From Streptomyces xylophagus (GTDB lineage: Bacteria > Actinomycetota > Actinomycetes > Streptomycetales > Streptomycetaceae): a DNA stretch of 64,000 nt. How positions within the stretch are numbered: position 1 is the first letter of the stretch; each line of letters opens with the position of its first letter. The notes beneath the pieces were generated by a model. The model did no database searches, was not told where the DNA came from, and saw only the letters and a list, made by a program, of their open reading frames with translations. The translations under genes and the position numbers were made by a program. The stretch spans positions 372,001 through 436,000 of the forward strand of contig NZ_JNWO01000001.1 in the NCBI RefSeq assembly GCF_000716435.1, read 5' to 3'. Positions 36,519 through 44,795 of this stretch are shown piece by piece.

Positions 36519-36532
36519 CCGCCTTCGGGCGG
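36519..36532 (-). terminator. Stable UUCG-loop hairpin
   Basis: CCGCC (36519-36523) and GGCGG (36528-36532) enclose TTCG, a C(UUCG)G-type loop on the plus strand sense. It lies in the roughly 230-base gap between the SRPBCC gene and the phosphatase gene, where nothing else is seen apart from the short dyad GTTC-aca-GAAC beside it. The stem is short. Confidence 0.3.
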
Positions 36533-36716
36533 CCACGTTCCGTCGCACGATATGCAGGCGTGCGGGTTCGGTCCGGGAACGACCTGGTGAACGTGGACTT
36601 TCTTCAGAACGACACTTCAGCGGGAGGCGGTGGACTTGGCTCACCTGGACCTGGGCGGGCCGCACGTTCAGCTCGTGCCGCGCTCGGTGACGGCAGTGGG
36701 TCCTCACCCGGCCCCG

Positions 36717-37166
36717 TCAGCCGGACGGACCCTCCACGCGTGCTCGCAAGGCGGCGCCGTACCGGGGGTAGTTCTCCCTGAGCTGGTCGAGTATCGCGAC
36801 GAGTTCGGCGGCGTCGGCGCCGTGAAACTCCTCGGAGTCCGTCAACTCGGCGGTGCCGTCCGGCTGTTGGGTGAGTACGAACGAGTGCCTGCCGAGGACG
36901 GCGTCGAGCGATCCGCCTTCCCAGACCAGCCGGCGGGGAGCCTCCACGTCGACGATCCTCATCGTCACGTCCTGCGCGGCGCTGTCCCCGTCCGAGACCC
37001 GGCCGGGAACCTCTGCGCCGACCACCACCTGCTCGGGCTTCGCGTCGAGGGACAGAACCGGATGCCACTGCGCGTACTGGTCGAAGGCCACGAGCACGCG
37101 CCACACGTCCTCAATCGGTGCGGAGATGCTGGTCACCGCGGTGACAACAGGGGCTTGCTTCGCCAT
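36717..37166 (-). CDS. SRPBCC-family (polyketide cyclase/START-like) protein
   Basis: A 149-residue single-domain protein with the helix-grip pattern: TSISAPIEDVWRVLVAFDQYAQWHPVL at the N terminus, a run of beta strands and a long C-terminal helix (AAELVAILDQLRENYPRYGAALRARV). SRPBCC proteins bind hydrophobic ligands, and many are uncharacterised lipid or aromatic binders. ATG at 37166 follows GGGAGGAG at good spacing; the long open frame upstream is an overlap artefact. It follows the quinone oxidoreductase by 35 bases on the same strand and is probably co-transcribed. Confidence 0.85.
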   Translation of the reverse strand: MAKQAPVVTAVTSISAPIEDVWRVLVAFDQYAQWHPVLSLDAKPEQVVVGAEVPGRVSDGDSAAQDVTMRIVDVEAPRRLVWEGGSLDAVLGRHSFVLTQQPDGTAELTDSEEFHGADAAELVAILDQLRENYPRYGAALRARVEGPSG

Positions 37167-37201
37167 CGACTCCTCCCGGATTCGTGTGTCGGTCCCGGTG
37201 C

Positions 37202-38125
37202 TCACGGCACCAGAACGATCCGGCCCCGCTGGCCGCCCCGGGCGAGCTGAATGTGGGCTTCGGTCGCCTGCGACAGGGGGTAGACCTGCGCCACTCGGGG
37301 TGTCAGTACGCCGACCTCGGCGAGTGCGGAGAGGTAGGAGAGGCGGGTCGGTTCGGGGCCGGCGGCGGTGTGGCGTATCACCACGCCTCGCTCTGGGGTC
37401 GGCAGTAGGTCGAGCCGCACGCTCACGTAGATGCCGCCGTCGCGGACGGCCGCCAGCGCGGGGGCGCCCAGTGCCGCCGCGTCGAGCACGCCGTCCACGC
37501 CATCCGGCACGAACCGGCGCACCGCCTCGCTCAGTTCCTCGTCGCGCGACACGAACCAGGTGGCGCCACGATCGCGGAGGAACTCCTCGTCCTCGGGCCG
37601 CCCTTGCGCGACGATCCGCACGCCTCGCGTCCGGGCCAGCTCGACGGCGTAGCCGCCCACGGCTCCGGCGGCGCCCGTGACGAGCAGGGTGTCGCGGGGC
37701 CGTAGCGGGAGATGGTCCAGGGCCTGCGAGGCGGTCATCGCGTTGAGTGGGATCGTCGCCGCGAGCGTCAGGTCCATGCCCTCGGGGGCGGGGGCGAGGG
37801 AGTTGAGGTCGGTCACCAGGTATTCGGCCTGGGCTTTCGTGGGGCGCACCACAGGGGCGTCGAACACGATCACCGGGGTTCCGACCTTGAGCAGGACACC
37901 GGGGCCGACCGCGTCGATGGTCCCGGCGGCGTCCAGACCGAGACCGGTGTACTCGACGTCCTTCACCGGCCCGAAGAACCCGGCCCACACAGCGGCGTCG
38001 GCGGGATTGAGCGCCGCGGCCGCGACCTTGACGCGGACCTCCAGGGGACCCGGTTCCGGGAGCGGGACCTCCACGACCTCGACCGCCTCGGGTCCACCGA
38101 TCTTCTTGACGACTGCTGCGCGCAT
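37202..38125 (-). CDS. Quinone oxidoreductase-type MDR (HxlR-linked)
   Basis: A 307-residue zinc-free medium-chain reductase. The GroES-like domain begins MRAAVVKKIGGPEAVEVVEVPLPEPG, and the Rossmann motif is VTGAAGAVGGYAVELARTRG (about residue 150). No zinc-binding cysteines. It lies downstream of an HxlR regulator gene on the same strand; a sequence shared by both intergenic regions (see the site at 38182-38202) suggests HxlR control. The likely role is NADPH-dependent reduction of quinones or enals under electrophile stress, as with YodB/QorR-type partners. Confidence 0.87.
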   Translation of the reverse strand: MRAAVVKKIGGPEAVEVVEVPLPEPGPLEVRVKVAAAALNPADAAVWAGFFGPVKDVEYTGLGLDAAGTIDAVGPGVLLKVGTPVIVFDAPVVRPTKAQAEYLVTDLNSLAPAPEGMDLTLAATIPLNAMTASQALDHLPLRPRDTLLVTGAAGAVGGYAVELARTRGVRIVAQGRPEDEEFLRDRGATWFVSRDEELSEAVRRFVPDGVDGVLDAAALGAPALAAVRDGGIYVSVRLDLLPTPERGVVIRHTAAGPEPTRLSYLSALAEVGVLTPRVAQVYPLSQATEAHIQLARGGQRGRIVLVP

Positions 38126-38181
38126 GATGGGTGCTCTTCCGTTTGCGAATTCGAACGCTACGAACACCACAAACGCTAGGG

Positions 38182-38219
38182 GGGTAACGATCGAATGGTA
38201 AGTAGGCACTAAAAAGTGC
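38182..38219 (-). promoter_or_regulatory. Putative HxlR site and hairpin between hxlR and reductase
   Basis: Minus-strand CTTACCATTCGATCGTTACC (complement of 38183-38202) closely matches CTTACATTCGAATCGATCGT upstream of the hxlR gene (plus strand, from 38702). Next to it GCACT-aaaa-AGTGC (38206-38219) forms a small hairpin that could end the hxlR transcript. Shared sequence in two control regions is the evidence; binding is inferred. Confidence 0.45.
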
Positions 38220-38252
38220 GTTACGCCCCCGCGGACGAGCCGCCGCTCGGAG

Positions 38253-38663
38253 TCACTGGTCGGTCTGCCGGGCGTCGTAGTGCGCCCGCGCCTCGTCGAC
38301 CTCGTCGGTCTTCTCGGCGGCCCAGTCGCGCACCTGGGACAGCAGACCGTAGAGGCCCTGCCCGAGCGGGGTCAGCTCATAGTCGACGCGCACGGGCACA
38401 GTCGGTGTGACCGTCCGCTTCACCATGCCGTCGCGCTCCAGCATGCGCAGGGTCTGGGTGAGCATCTTCTGGCTGACGCCGGGGATCTCGCGGCTGACGT
38501 GGCTGTATCGCATCGCCTCGCCATAGGACCCCAGGGTGCACATCGTCAGGCTGACCCACCGGTTGCTGATCGTCGAGAGCAGGGCCACCGCGGGGCAGTC
38601 ATGCATGTACGCCTCGTACGTGCCGGGCTCGATCCGGCGCGCCGGCTTCGCCTTGGTGGTCAT
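38253..38663 (-). CDS. HxlR-family transcriptional regulator
   Basis: A 136-residue winged-helix protein of the HxlR type: a tyrosine/cysteine N-terminal arm (YMHDCPAVALLSTISNRWVSLTMCTL), recognition region SREIPGVSQKMLTQTLRMLERDGMVKR, and a wing leading to YELTPLGQGLYGLLSQVRDWA. Cys23 stands where YodB/HypR-like members keep their redox-active thiol, so sensing of quinones or electrophiles is plausible. ATG at 38663. It lies upstream of the quinone reductase and SRPBCC genes on the same strand, and related sequence elements precede hxlR and the reductase. Confidence 0.87.
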   Translation of the reverse strand: MTTKAKPARRIEPGTYEAYMHDCPAVALLSTISNRWVSLTMCTLGSYGEAMRYSHVSREIPGVSQKMLTQTLRMLERDGMVKRTVTPTVPVRVDYELTPLGQGLYGLLSQVRDWAAEKTDEVDEARAHYDARQTDQ

Positions 38664-38701
38664 CCGTGTCTCCCGTCAGGAGGGCCACTCACTTTGAGGG
38701 G

Positions 38702-38754
38702 CTTACATTCGAATCGATCGTAACCCGCCCCTCGTTCGAGGCGTGTTCGAATGT
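38702..38754 (-). promoter_or_regulatory. Control region of hxlR with spaced dyad
   Basis: ACATTCGAA (38705-38713) and TTCGAATGT (38746-38754) are perfect reverse complements 32 bases apart, in an A/T-rich region about 40 bases upstream of the hxlR start. The left arm continues into the element shared with 38182-38202. This suits an autoregulated HxlR promoter. Confidence 0.5.
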
Positions 38755-38792
38755 GTAAACGGAAGATGGAAGAGCCGGACGCGGTCAGACTC

Positions 38793-39197
38793 TCAGGCTC
38801 TGGTGATGTCCCTGCCCGGCATCGGCTCCGCGAGCGCGGTCCGCCACTCGGGCGCGCCGAAGGTGTCCGTGAAGTACTGCGTCTCGTGCACCACATGCCC
38901 GTGGGCGAACTCCATGACGCCCACCGAGTAGCTGGGCACCCCGTCGTACGTGATCACGCACTCACTGACCCACAGTTCCCCGCTGCCGGTGATCCTGAGG
39001 ACGGTGAAGTGCCGGTCCGCAGGGTGACCGCCGCGTTGGGCCGCGATCGTCGCGCGGCTCCGGAAGCGTTCTCCTGATTGGGGATAGTCGAGGATCGCGT
39101 CCGGCGCGTAGATCGCGTGCTCGGTTTTGGTGTCTCCCCGCTCGGATGCCCGCCAGTGTTCCTCGATCGCGGCACGGGTTCGGATATCAGGGTCCAC
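38793..39197 (-). CDS. SnoaL-like / NTF2-fold protein
   Basis: A 134-residue protein of the NTF2/SnoaL superfamily: an N-terminal helix pair (RAAIEEHWRASERGDTKTEHAIYAPDAILDYPQSGERFRSRATI) and a curved sheet (FTVLRITGSGELWVSECVITYDGVPSYSVGVMEFAHGHVVHETQYFTDTF). Members range from polyketide cyclases to isomerases and dehydratases; no catalytic triad can be assigned by eye. GTG at 39197 follows AAGGGA. It stands alone between the hxlR group and the hydantoinase operon. Confidence 0.75.
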   Translation of the reverse strand: MDPDIRTRAAIEEHWRASERGDTKTEHAIYAPDAILDYPQSGERFRSRATIAAQRGGHPADRHFTVLRITGSGELWVSECVITYDGVPSYSVGVMEFAHGHVVHETQYFTDTFGAPEWRTALAEPMPGRDITRA

Positions 39198-39318
39198 GAG
39201 ACGGTCCCTTCTGCGGGCGGGCGAAGCGATCCGGGGCCCGGCAGCACTCCGGGGCTGCTGGTTCCGGGGTGCCGGCCGGGTCGTACGACAGAAATCAGGT
39301 TAGACGGGAGCCGCGCGA

Positions 39319-40761
39319 TCAGCAGACCAGCGACCGGCTCAGTGGGCCCGAGCGCAGGTGGCGCCCCCGGGGTTCGGCGTCCGTCAGCCGGCCGGACTCG
39401 ACGACGGGACGGCCGCCCACCACGACGGTCTCAGGCCAGCCGGTGACCGGCATGCCCTCGTACGGCGTGTAGTCCGTGGCCATGTGCAGACCGGCGCTGC
39501 GGACGGTACGGGTGGTGGTGGGGTCCCAGATCACCAGGTCCGCGTCCGAGCCGGGGGCGATGACTCCCTTGCGGGGGTAGAGGCCGTTGAGCCTCGCCGG
39601 GTTGGCACACATCAACTCGACGAAGCGGCCCACCGGCAGGCCGCCCTTGACCACCAGCTCGCTGAATATCACCGGCATGCGGGTCTCAACTCCCGGCAGG
39701 CCGTTGGGCATTGCCCGCACGTCGTGGCTCACCGACTCCTTCTGGGCCGTGTCGTAGCAGCAGTGGTCGCTGCCGATCGTCGCCACCTGGCCCATGAGCA
39801 GCCGTGAGCGCAGCCCGGCTACCGTGCCGGCGTCCCGCAACGGCGGGCAGCACACGAAGCGTTCGGGGTGCGGGCCCGCGTACGCCGTGTCGTCCAGGAC
39901 GAGATGGTGGGCGACGGTCTCGGTGAAGGCGCGCACCCCTCTGCCCCGGGCGCGGGCCACCAGGTCGACCGCCTCGGGCGTCGACTGGTGGACGAAGTAC
40001 ACCGGGGCCGACACCGACTCCGCGATGGCGAGGATCTCGGCGACCGACGCGTTCTCGGCCAACTCCGGCCGCGTACCGGCGTGATGGCCCGCGCTGATCG
40101 CCCCGGCCGCCTCGCCGCGCTCCTGCGTGTCCGCGATGATGTGGTCGGCCTCGCAGTGGATGACCACCATCCCGCCCAGGTCCCGCAGCGTGGTCATCAC
40201 GTTGAGGATGGTCTTCTCGTCGGCCATGGTCTCGCCGCGGTACGTGGTGAACATCTTCACCGTGACGATGCCGTCGGAGGCCAGCGACCGCAGTTGTTCC
40301 GGCACGGTGCCGTCCCACTCGACCACGCACCCGTGCAGCGCGCTGTCGCACAACCCCTGTGCCGCCTTGGCGCGTTGGGCGGCGGCGACGTCGGCGGGGT
40401 TCTCGCCGGGGCGCGGGATGGCGAAGTCCACGATCGTCGTCGTACCGCCGAAGACGGCCGCCGTGGTGGCCTGGCGGTAGTCGTCGAGGGAGGTGAAGTC
40501 CCCCGAAGTGAAGCCGACATGGCAGTGCGGGTCCACGCCGCCGGGCAGCACGAGGCGTCCGGAGGCGTCGATCTCGGTGGTGCCGGGGGCCTGCGCGGCG
40601 CGGTACGCGCCCGGCTCCACCACCCCGAGCACCTTGCCGCCGCCCACCAGGACGTCCGCGGTGCCCTGCCAGTCGGCGTTGACCACGGTGCCGCCTCGGA
40701 CGACAAGGTCGACGGGTTGGAAGGGTGCGACGGTTTCGATCGATGAGGGGCGGTGGGACAT
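39319..40761 (-). CDS. hydA: Dihydropyrimidinase / D-hydantoinase
   Basis: A 480-residue cyclic amidohydrolase opening hydantoin or dihydropyrimidine rings to N-carbamoyl amino acids. The binuclear metal set is intact: His79 and His81 (GGVDPHCHVG), the carboxylated Lys169 (VTVKMFTTYRG), His202 (VVIHCEAD), His258 (YFVHQST) and Asp332 (GSDHCCYD). The C terminus returns to the family beta-sandwich (GSDADLVIWDP). ATG at 40761. It is the last gene of a long minus-strand operon with amino-acid dehydrogenase subunits and an importer. No N-carbamoylase is visible in the window. Confidence 0.9.
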   Translation of the reverse strand: MSHRPSSIETVAPFQPVDLVVRGGTVVNADWQGTADVLVGGGKVLGVVEPGAYRAAQAPGTTEIDASGRLVLPGGVDPHCHVGFTSGDFTSLDDYRQATTAAVFGGTTTIVDFAIPRPGENPADVAAAQRAKAAQGLCDSALHGCVVEWDGTVPEQLRSLASDGIVTVKMFTTYRGETMADEKTILNVMTTLRDLGGMVVIHCEADHIIADTQERGEAAGAISAGHHAGTRPELAENASVAEILAIAESVSAPVYFVHQSTPEAVDLVARARGRGVRAFTETVAHHLVLDDTAYAGPHPERFVCCPPLRDAGTVAGLRSRLLMGQVATIGSDHCCYDTAQKESVSHDVRAMPNGLPGVETRMPVIFSELVVKGGLPVGRFVELMCANPARLNGLYPRKGVIAPGSDADLVIWDPTTTRTVRSAGLHMATDYTPYEGMPVTGWPETVVVGGRPVVESGRLTDAEPRGRHLRSGPLSRSLVC

Positions 40762-40787
40762 GGCAGACCTCCAGCGAGGACGAGGTG

Positions 40788-41168
40788 TCAGAGAGTGGCG
40801 AGGTAGGCGTGCCAGCCGCCGTGGGCGGTGATGTCGACGACACCGGGGGCCGTCAGCGCGGACGCGCGCATCCGCATCGAGAAGGAACCCGAGCCGTCCG
40901 CCAGCGCGATCACGCCCAGTTCGAGTTCCGAGGGCTCCTCGGGCAGCAGCCGCTCGCGCAGCACCTCGTAACTCACCTCGTACACCTCGCCGTTGATCGA
41001 CGCGCCGCCCTCCGCGACCGGGTGCAGGCCGGGGAACTCGTCGCGTACGGAGAAGAAGCGGTACGTCGGTGCCGTGCGGGCGGGCCCGAGGAAGCGGGCC
41101 TCGCTCAGTGCGTGGTTGAGGGTGCCTCCGGACATCGCCTGGCCGTTGACGAACATTCTCAGGGTCAT
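40788..41168 (-). CDS. Stand-alone allophanate-hydrolase C-terminal-like protein
   Basis: A 126-residue protein resembling the C-terminal domain of allophanate hydrolase (AtzF/DUR1,2 type; a gamma-glutamylcyclotransferase-like fold): MFVNGQAMSGGTLNHALSEARFLGPARTAPTYRFFSV, then GGASINGEVYEVSYEVL, and the closing ITAHGGWHAYL. In allophanate hydrolases this domain has been assigned decarboxylation of a carbamate intermediate. Here it is separate, with no amidase half nearby, and sits 26 bases before the hydantoinase gene. A role on carbamoyl products of ring opening is inferred. Confidence 0.72.
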   Translation of the reverse strand: MTLRMFVNGQAMSGGTLNHALSEARFLGPARTAPTYRFFSVRDEFPGLHPVAEGGASINGEVYEVSYEVLRERLLPEEPSELELGVIALADGSGSFSMRMRASALTAPGVVDITAHGGWHAYLATL

Positions 41169-41181
41169 GGGGGAGTGCCTT

Positions 41182-42345
41182 TCAGGGCGATACGGGAGTG
41201 GTGGCGTCGTCGTGCAACAGGCGGCCGGGACCTAGGTCGTCCACCGGGTCGGCAGGAGCCTCCCCGGCGATCTGGCGGGCCAGCGTGTCGCCCCACACCG
41301 GGGCGAGGGTGAAGGCGTAGGTGCCGCCCGCGACGAAGAAGCCCGGGTGGCCCGGGACTTCACCGATCACCGGCATCTCGTCCGGGGTCGCGGCCAGCGG
41401 TCCGGCCCACATGCGCAGCAGCCGCAGCTCGCCGAGGAACGGCAGGATGCGCCCGGCCTGGGCGAGGTTGCCTGCCATGCTGGGCACGCTGACGGTGCTG
41501 CGGCCCGCCATGTCCAGTGCGGCGGCCGGCCAGCCGCCGCCGATCAACAGGTTGCCCGCGCTGACCTGCTTGACCGACATGCCCTCGCCGATGTGCTGGA
41601 CCAGATGGTGCATGACCGGCGGGACCCGCACGGTCACATGCATCTGGATCGCGACCGGGGACATCCGGATCTGGATTCCGGCGAGTGCGGAGATCTCGGT
41701 GATCCACGGCCCGGCCACGTTGACGACCACGGGAGCCGTCCAACTCCGGTCGCCCGACAGCACTTTGTAGTCGTCGCCGACCTGCTGGATACCGGTCACC
41801 GGGGTGAAGGCGTGCACCTCGACGCCGAGACGGCGGGCCGCGGCCAGATAGGCGGGCGTGATCAGCAGCGGGTTGGCGTAGCCGTCGAGCGAGCACCAAC
41901 TCGCCGCGCGCACACGGTCGGAGAGCAGTGGCAGTTGCTTGCGGGCCTCGTCGCCGGTGAGTACCTCGGTGGGTATGCCCGCCCGCCGCTCCCACTCGTG
42001 CTTCTCCCGCAACTCCTCTTCCTGGTCTGCTGTTTCGGCGACCATGAAACCGCCGCCTCGCCGCAACTCCACGTCCGCGCCGAGCCGTTCCTCGATCTGC
42101 GACCAGTGGTCGGACGCCCGGCGCTGGAGCGGCAGCAGCCGTGCGCTGTCGACCGGGACTTCCTGACCGGGGCGGCGGGTGTGGATGGCCTGGATGTGCA
42201 GGTTGCCGGCGGTGGTGCCAGAGCCTTCCCTGTTCGGCGCGCCGCGCTCCAACACCACGACCCGGTAACCGCGTTCGGCGAGGTGGAAGGCGGCACTGGC
42301 GCCGAGGATGCCGGCGCCGATGACGACGACGTCGGGCTGGGTCAC
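41182..42345 (-). CDS. FAD-dependent amino acid dehydrogenase subunit (DadA/SoxB-like)
   Basis: A 387-residue D-amino-acid-oxidase-fold flavoprotein: FAD motif VVVIGAGILGASAAFHLAERGYRVVVLERG, then the DAO-type substrate domain and the C-terminal TPDEMPVIGEVPGHPGFFVAGG flavin contact. GTG at 42345 overlaps the upstream stop by four bases (GTGA). With the next two genes it forms the alpha/beta/gamma set known from heteromeric amine dehydrogenases such as cis-4-hydroxy-D-proline dehydrogenase and opine oxidases. It would hold the substrate-oxidising FAD. Confidence 0.88.
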   Translation of the reverse strand: MTQPDVVVIGAGILGASAAFHLAERGYRVVVLERGAPNREGSGTTAGNLHIQAIHTRRPGQEVPVDSARLLPLQRRASDHWSQIEERLGADVELRRGGGFMVAETADQEEELREKHEWERRAGIPTEVLTGDEARKQLPLLSDRVRAASWCSLDGYANPLLITPAYLAAARRLGVEVHAFTPVTGIQQVGDDYKVLSGDRSWTAPVVVNVAGPWITEISALAGIQIRMSPVAIQMHVTVRVPPVMHHLVQHIGEGMSVKQVSAGNLLIGGGWPAAALDMAGRSTVSVPSMAGNLAQAGRILPFLGELRLLRMWAGPLAATPDEMPVIGEVPGHPGFFVAGGTYAFTLAPVWGDTLARQIAGEAPADPVDDLGPGRLLHDDATTPVSP

Positions 42346-43718
42346 TGGACTTCCTGCCCTTCGATCGTCGCGGCCATGGGCAGCGGCCGTATCGGCATCC
42401 GGGCCGCGAAGCACTCCGCCGTACCTTCGCCCCGCCCGGCCAACGCCGCGACGATGTGGCCGCATTCGCGTCCCTGGCAGGGGCCCATGCCGGCGCGGGT
42501 GGCGGCCTTGGTGCCGTGCAGGTCGTTCCAGCCGGTCGCGGCGGCCTCCCGGATCTCACCGGCGCTGACGCCCTCGCAGCGGCAGACCTGGGTGGCGTCG
42601 GGAATGTCGGCCGTGGTCGGCAACGGGTAGAGGCGGTCGGCCAGTTCGGCGAAACGGTCGAGGGCGCGGGCCCGGCGGCGGCGGAGGTCGGCCACTCGCA
42701 CGCGGGCTCGTTCGGGGGCCAGGCGGCGCAGGATCGCATGGGCGGCGAGCTGTCCCCGTACGCCGGCCGCGTGCACGCCCGCGATACCGGCGCAGTCTCC
42801 GGCGACGTACAAGCCGTCGACCGAGGTCGCGCCGTCCGCGTCCACGACCGGGAGTTGCTCCGTCCCTGTCGGATCCAGCTCGGTGTCGCAGCCCAGCAGC
42901 CGGGGCAGTTCGGTGCTGGGGCGGAACCCGAATCCCACGCACAGCGCGTCGGTCTCCAACTGCCATACGCCGCCGTCCTCGTGGCCGATGTCCACGGCGG
43001 TGACCTGGGTGTCGCCGTGCGCGGCCAGCACACGTGAGCCCTGTTCGACGCGTACGCCGTGCCGGGCGAGGGTGAGCAGATAGCGCGCCGCCTCCGCGAG
43101 CCGGGCGGGCTGCCGCAGCGCGCCGCCGATCGAGGAAATCCCGGGCCGGTACGGGTGGTTCAGCTCGACCAGTGCCTCGATCCGGGCGCCCACTTCCAGA
43201 AGCGCGCAGGCGACCGGGAGCAGGAACGGGCCGGTCCCGGCGAGCACCACCCGCTGGCCCACGGGCACCCGGTCCATGGTGGCCAGGTGCAGGGCGAACC
43301 CAGGGGTGACCACACCCGGCAACGTCCAGCCAGGGAAGGGCAGGGAGCGCTCGTACGCGCCGGTGGCGACGAGTGTGGCCCGGGTGTTGATACGACCGAG
43401 GGCACCCGTGCGGACGTCGGAGGTGAAGAGGGTGCGGCCTCCGTCCTCGGCGCCCCAGACCAGGGTGCCGGTGCGGCAGTCGACGCCGGAGTCCCGTACC
43501 TGGCGGATGAGTTCGGTGCCGCGCGGGCGGAAATCGCCGAAGGCGGCGGTGAGTTGCTCGGCACGGCGCTTGTAGTACTGACCGCCCAGCGTGTCGGACT
43601 CGTCGAGCAGTACGACGCTCAGCCCGCCCCGAGCCAGGACCAGCGCCGCGTGCAGTCCCGCCGGCCCGCCGCCGACTACCGCGACATCCGCTTCGGACTC
43701 CGTCATGACGTCAGCCAT
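42342..43718 (-). CDS. NAD(P)/FAD-binding dehydrogenase subunit with BFD-like [2Fe-2S] domain
   Basis: A 458-residue pyridine-nucleotide-disulfide-type flavoprotein: FAD motif VAVVGGGPAGLHAALVLARGG, a second dinucleotide site (VVLAGTGPFLLPVACALLEVG), and the FAD-closing VDGLYVAGDCAGI. The C-terminal cysteine cluster (CRCEGVSAGEI ... GMGPCQGRECG, about residues 393-435) is the BFD-like [2Fe-2S] module. This is the large electron-transfer subunit of LhpE/SoxA/OoxA-type complexes. Tightly coupled on both sides: it overlaps the ferredoxin-like gene by eight bases and the DadA-like gene by four. Confidence 0.88.
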   Translation of the reverse strand: MADVMTESEADVAVVGGGPAGLHAALVLARGGLSVVLLDESDTLGGQYYKRRAEQLTAAFGDFRPRGTELIRQVRDSGVDCRTGTLVWGAEDGGRTLFTSDVRTGALGRINTRATLVATGAYERSLPFPGWTLPGVVTPGFALHLATMDRVPVGQRVVLAGTGPFLLPVACALLEVGARIEALVELNHPYRPGISSIGGALRQPARLAEAARYLLTLARHGVRVEQGSRVLAAHGDTQVTAVDIGHEDGGVWQLETDALCVGFGFRPSTELPRLLGCDTELDPTGTEQLPVVDADGATSVDGLYVAGDCAGIAGVHAAGVRGQLAAHAILRRLAPERARVRVADLRRRRARALDRFAELADRLYPLPTTADIPDATQVCRCEGVSAGEIREAAATGWNDLHGTKAATRAGMGPCQGRECGHIVAALAGRGEGTAECFAARMPIRPLPMAATIEGQEVQ

Positions 43719-44004
43719 GTGCGGCCGTCTGCAGTGGCTCGGTGTGGGTGCGGATGTCCATGCCGTCGGTGACGTGCGCGGTGCAACTACGGCTGCCGGG
43801 GCGGCCGTTGATGGTCACCTCGCACTCCAGGCAGACGCCCATCCCGCAAAAGGGGCCGCGCAGTTGGCCGTTGACCGGGTTGCGACGCAGCGGCCAGATG
43901 CCGGCCGAGACGAGGGCGGCGGTCACGGACTGGCCCGCCCAGGCCTGGCCCGGGGTGCCGTCGATGGTCACGGTGACCGTCTGCGGAAGGGAGTTGGTGC
44001 TCAT
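43711..44004 (-). CDS. Small [2Fe-2S] subunit of the amino acid dehydrogenase
   Basis: A 97-residue ferredoxin-like protein: a beta-grasp start (VTVTIDGTPGQAWAGQSVTAALVSAG), then FCGMGVCLECEVTINGRPGSRSC carrying the Cys-x4-Cys-x2-Cys-type plant ferredoxin cluster, and a distal Cys (RSCTAHV). It matches the gamma subunit of LhpF/HcnA/OoxB-like dehydrogenases and would pass electrons between the two flavoproteins. ATG at 44004; a longer frame exists but lacks support. It overlaps the next gene. Confidence 0.87.
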   Translation of the reverse strand: MSTNSLPQTVTVTIDGTPGQAWAGQSVTAALVSAGIWPLRRNPVNGQLRGPFCGMGVCLECEVTINGRPGSRSCTAHVTDGMDIRTHTEPLQTAAHG

Positions 44005-44039
44005 GGCTGTGCTCACAGGGATCAAGAGGGGTGGGGGGT

Positions 44040-44795
44040 TCACAGGATGCGGTCCAGGAACTGCCGGGTGCGTTCGTGTTCCGGCGCGGAGAAGAAGAGG
44101 TCAGGGGACTTGTCCTCCACCACCGTTCCGTCGGCGATGAACACGACCCGGTCGGCCGCCGCCCGGGCGAACCCCATCTCATGGCTGACGACGATCATGG
44201 TCATGCCCTCCTCGCGGAGCCGGACCATGACGTCGAGGACCTCGCCCACCATCTCCGGGTCGAGCGCCGAGGTGGGTTCGTCGAAGAGCAGCAGCTCCGG
44301 GCGCATCGCCAGGGCACGGGCGATGGCCACCCGCTGCTGCTGGCCGCCGGAGAGCTGGGACGGATAGGAGCGGGTCTTGTCCGCCAGACCCACCATGGCC
44401 AGCAACTCGCCCGCCGCTACGCGTGCTTGGGCCTTGGACACGCCGTTCACATGAACCGGACCGGACGCCACGTTGTCCAGCGCGGTCATGTTCGGGAACA
44501 GGTTGAACTGCTGGAACACCATGCCGGTACGCCGACGCTGAACGGCGATCCGGCTCTCCCGCAGGGCGCCCCGCTCGCCGTAGCCGATCCGCTCGCCGCA
44601 GATGCTGACGGTGCCCGAGTCGGGGGTCTCCAGGTGGTTGAGGGTGCGCAGGAAGGTGCTCTTGCCGCCGCCCGAAGGGCCCAGGACGAGGACGACTTCC
44701 CCTTGCCGGACGGTCAGGTCGATGCCCTTGAGAACTTCAACTCCGCCGTACGACTTGCGTACTTGGCGCGCTTCAACGACCGTCTCGGTGGTCAT
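44040..44795 (-). CDS. Polar amino acid ABC importer, ATPase
   Basis: A 251-residue GlnQ/HisP-type ATPase. Walker A GPSGGGKST, Q-loop VFQQFNLFPNMTALDN, signature QLSGGQQQRVAIARAL, Walker B LLLFDEPTSALDPEMVGEVLDVM and H-switch VSHEMGFAR are all intact. The phrase FNLFPNMTAL and the VLDVM after the D-loop place it in the PAAT (polar amino acid) group rather than the sugar or peptide groups. ATG at 44795 overlaps the permease stop. It energises uptake for the downstream dehydrogenase and hydantoinase steps. Confidence 0.92.
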   Translation of the reverse strand: MTTETVVEARQVRKSYGGVEVLKGIDLTVRQGEVVLVLGPSGGGKSTFLRTLNHLETPDSGTVSICGERIGYGERGALRESRIAVQRRRTGMVFQQFNLFPNMTALDNVASGPVHVNGVSKAQARVAAGELLAMVGLADKTRSYPSQLSGGQQQRVAIARALAMRPELLLFDEPTSALDPEMVGEVLDVMVRLREEGMTMIVVSHEMGFARAAADRVVFIADGTVVEDKSPDLFFSAPEHERTRQFLDRIL

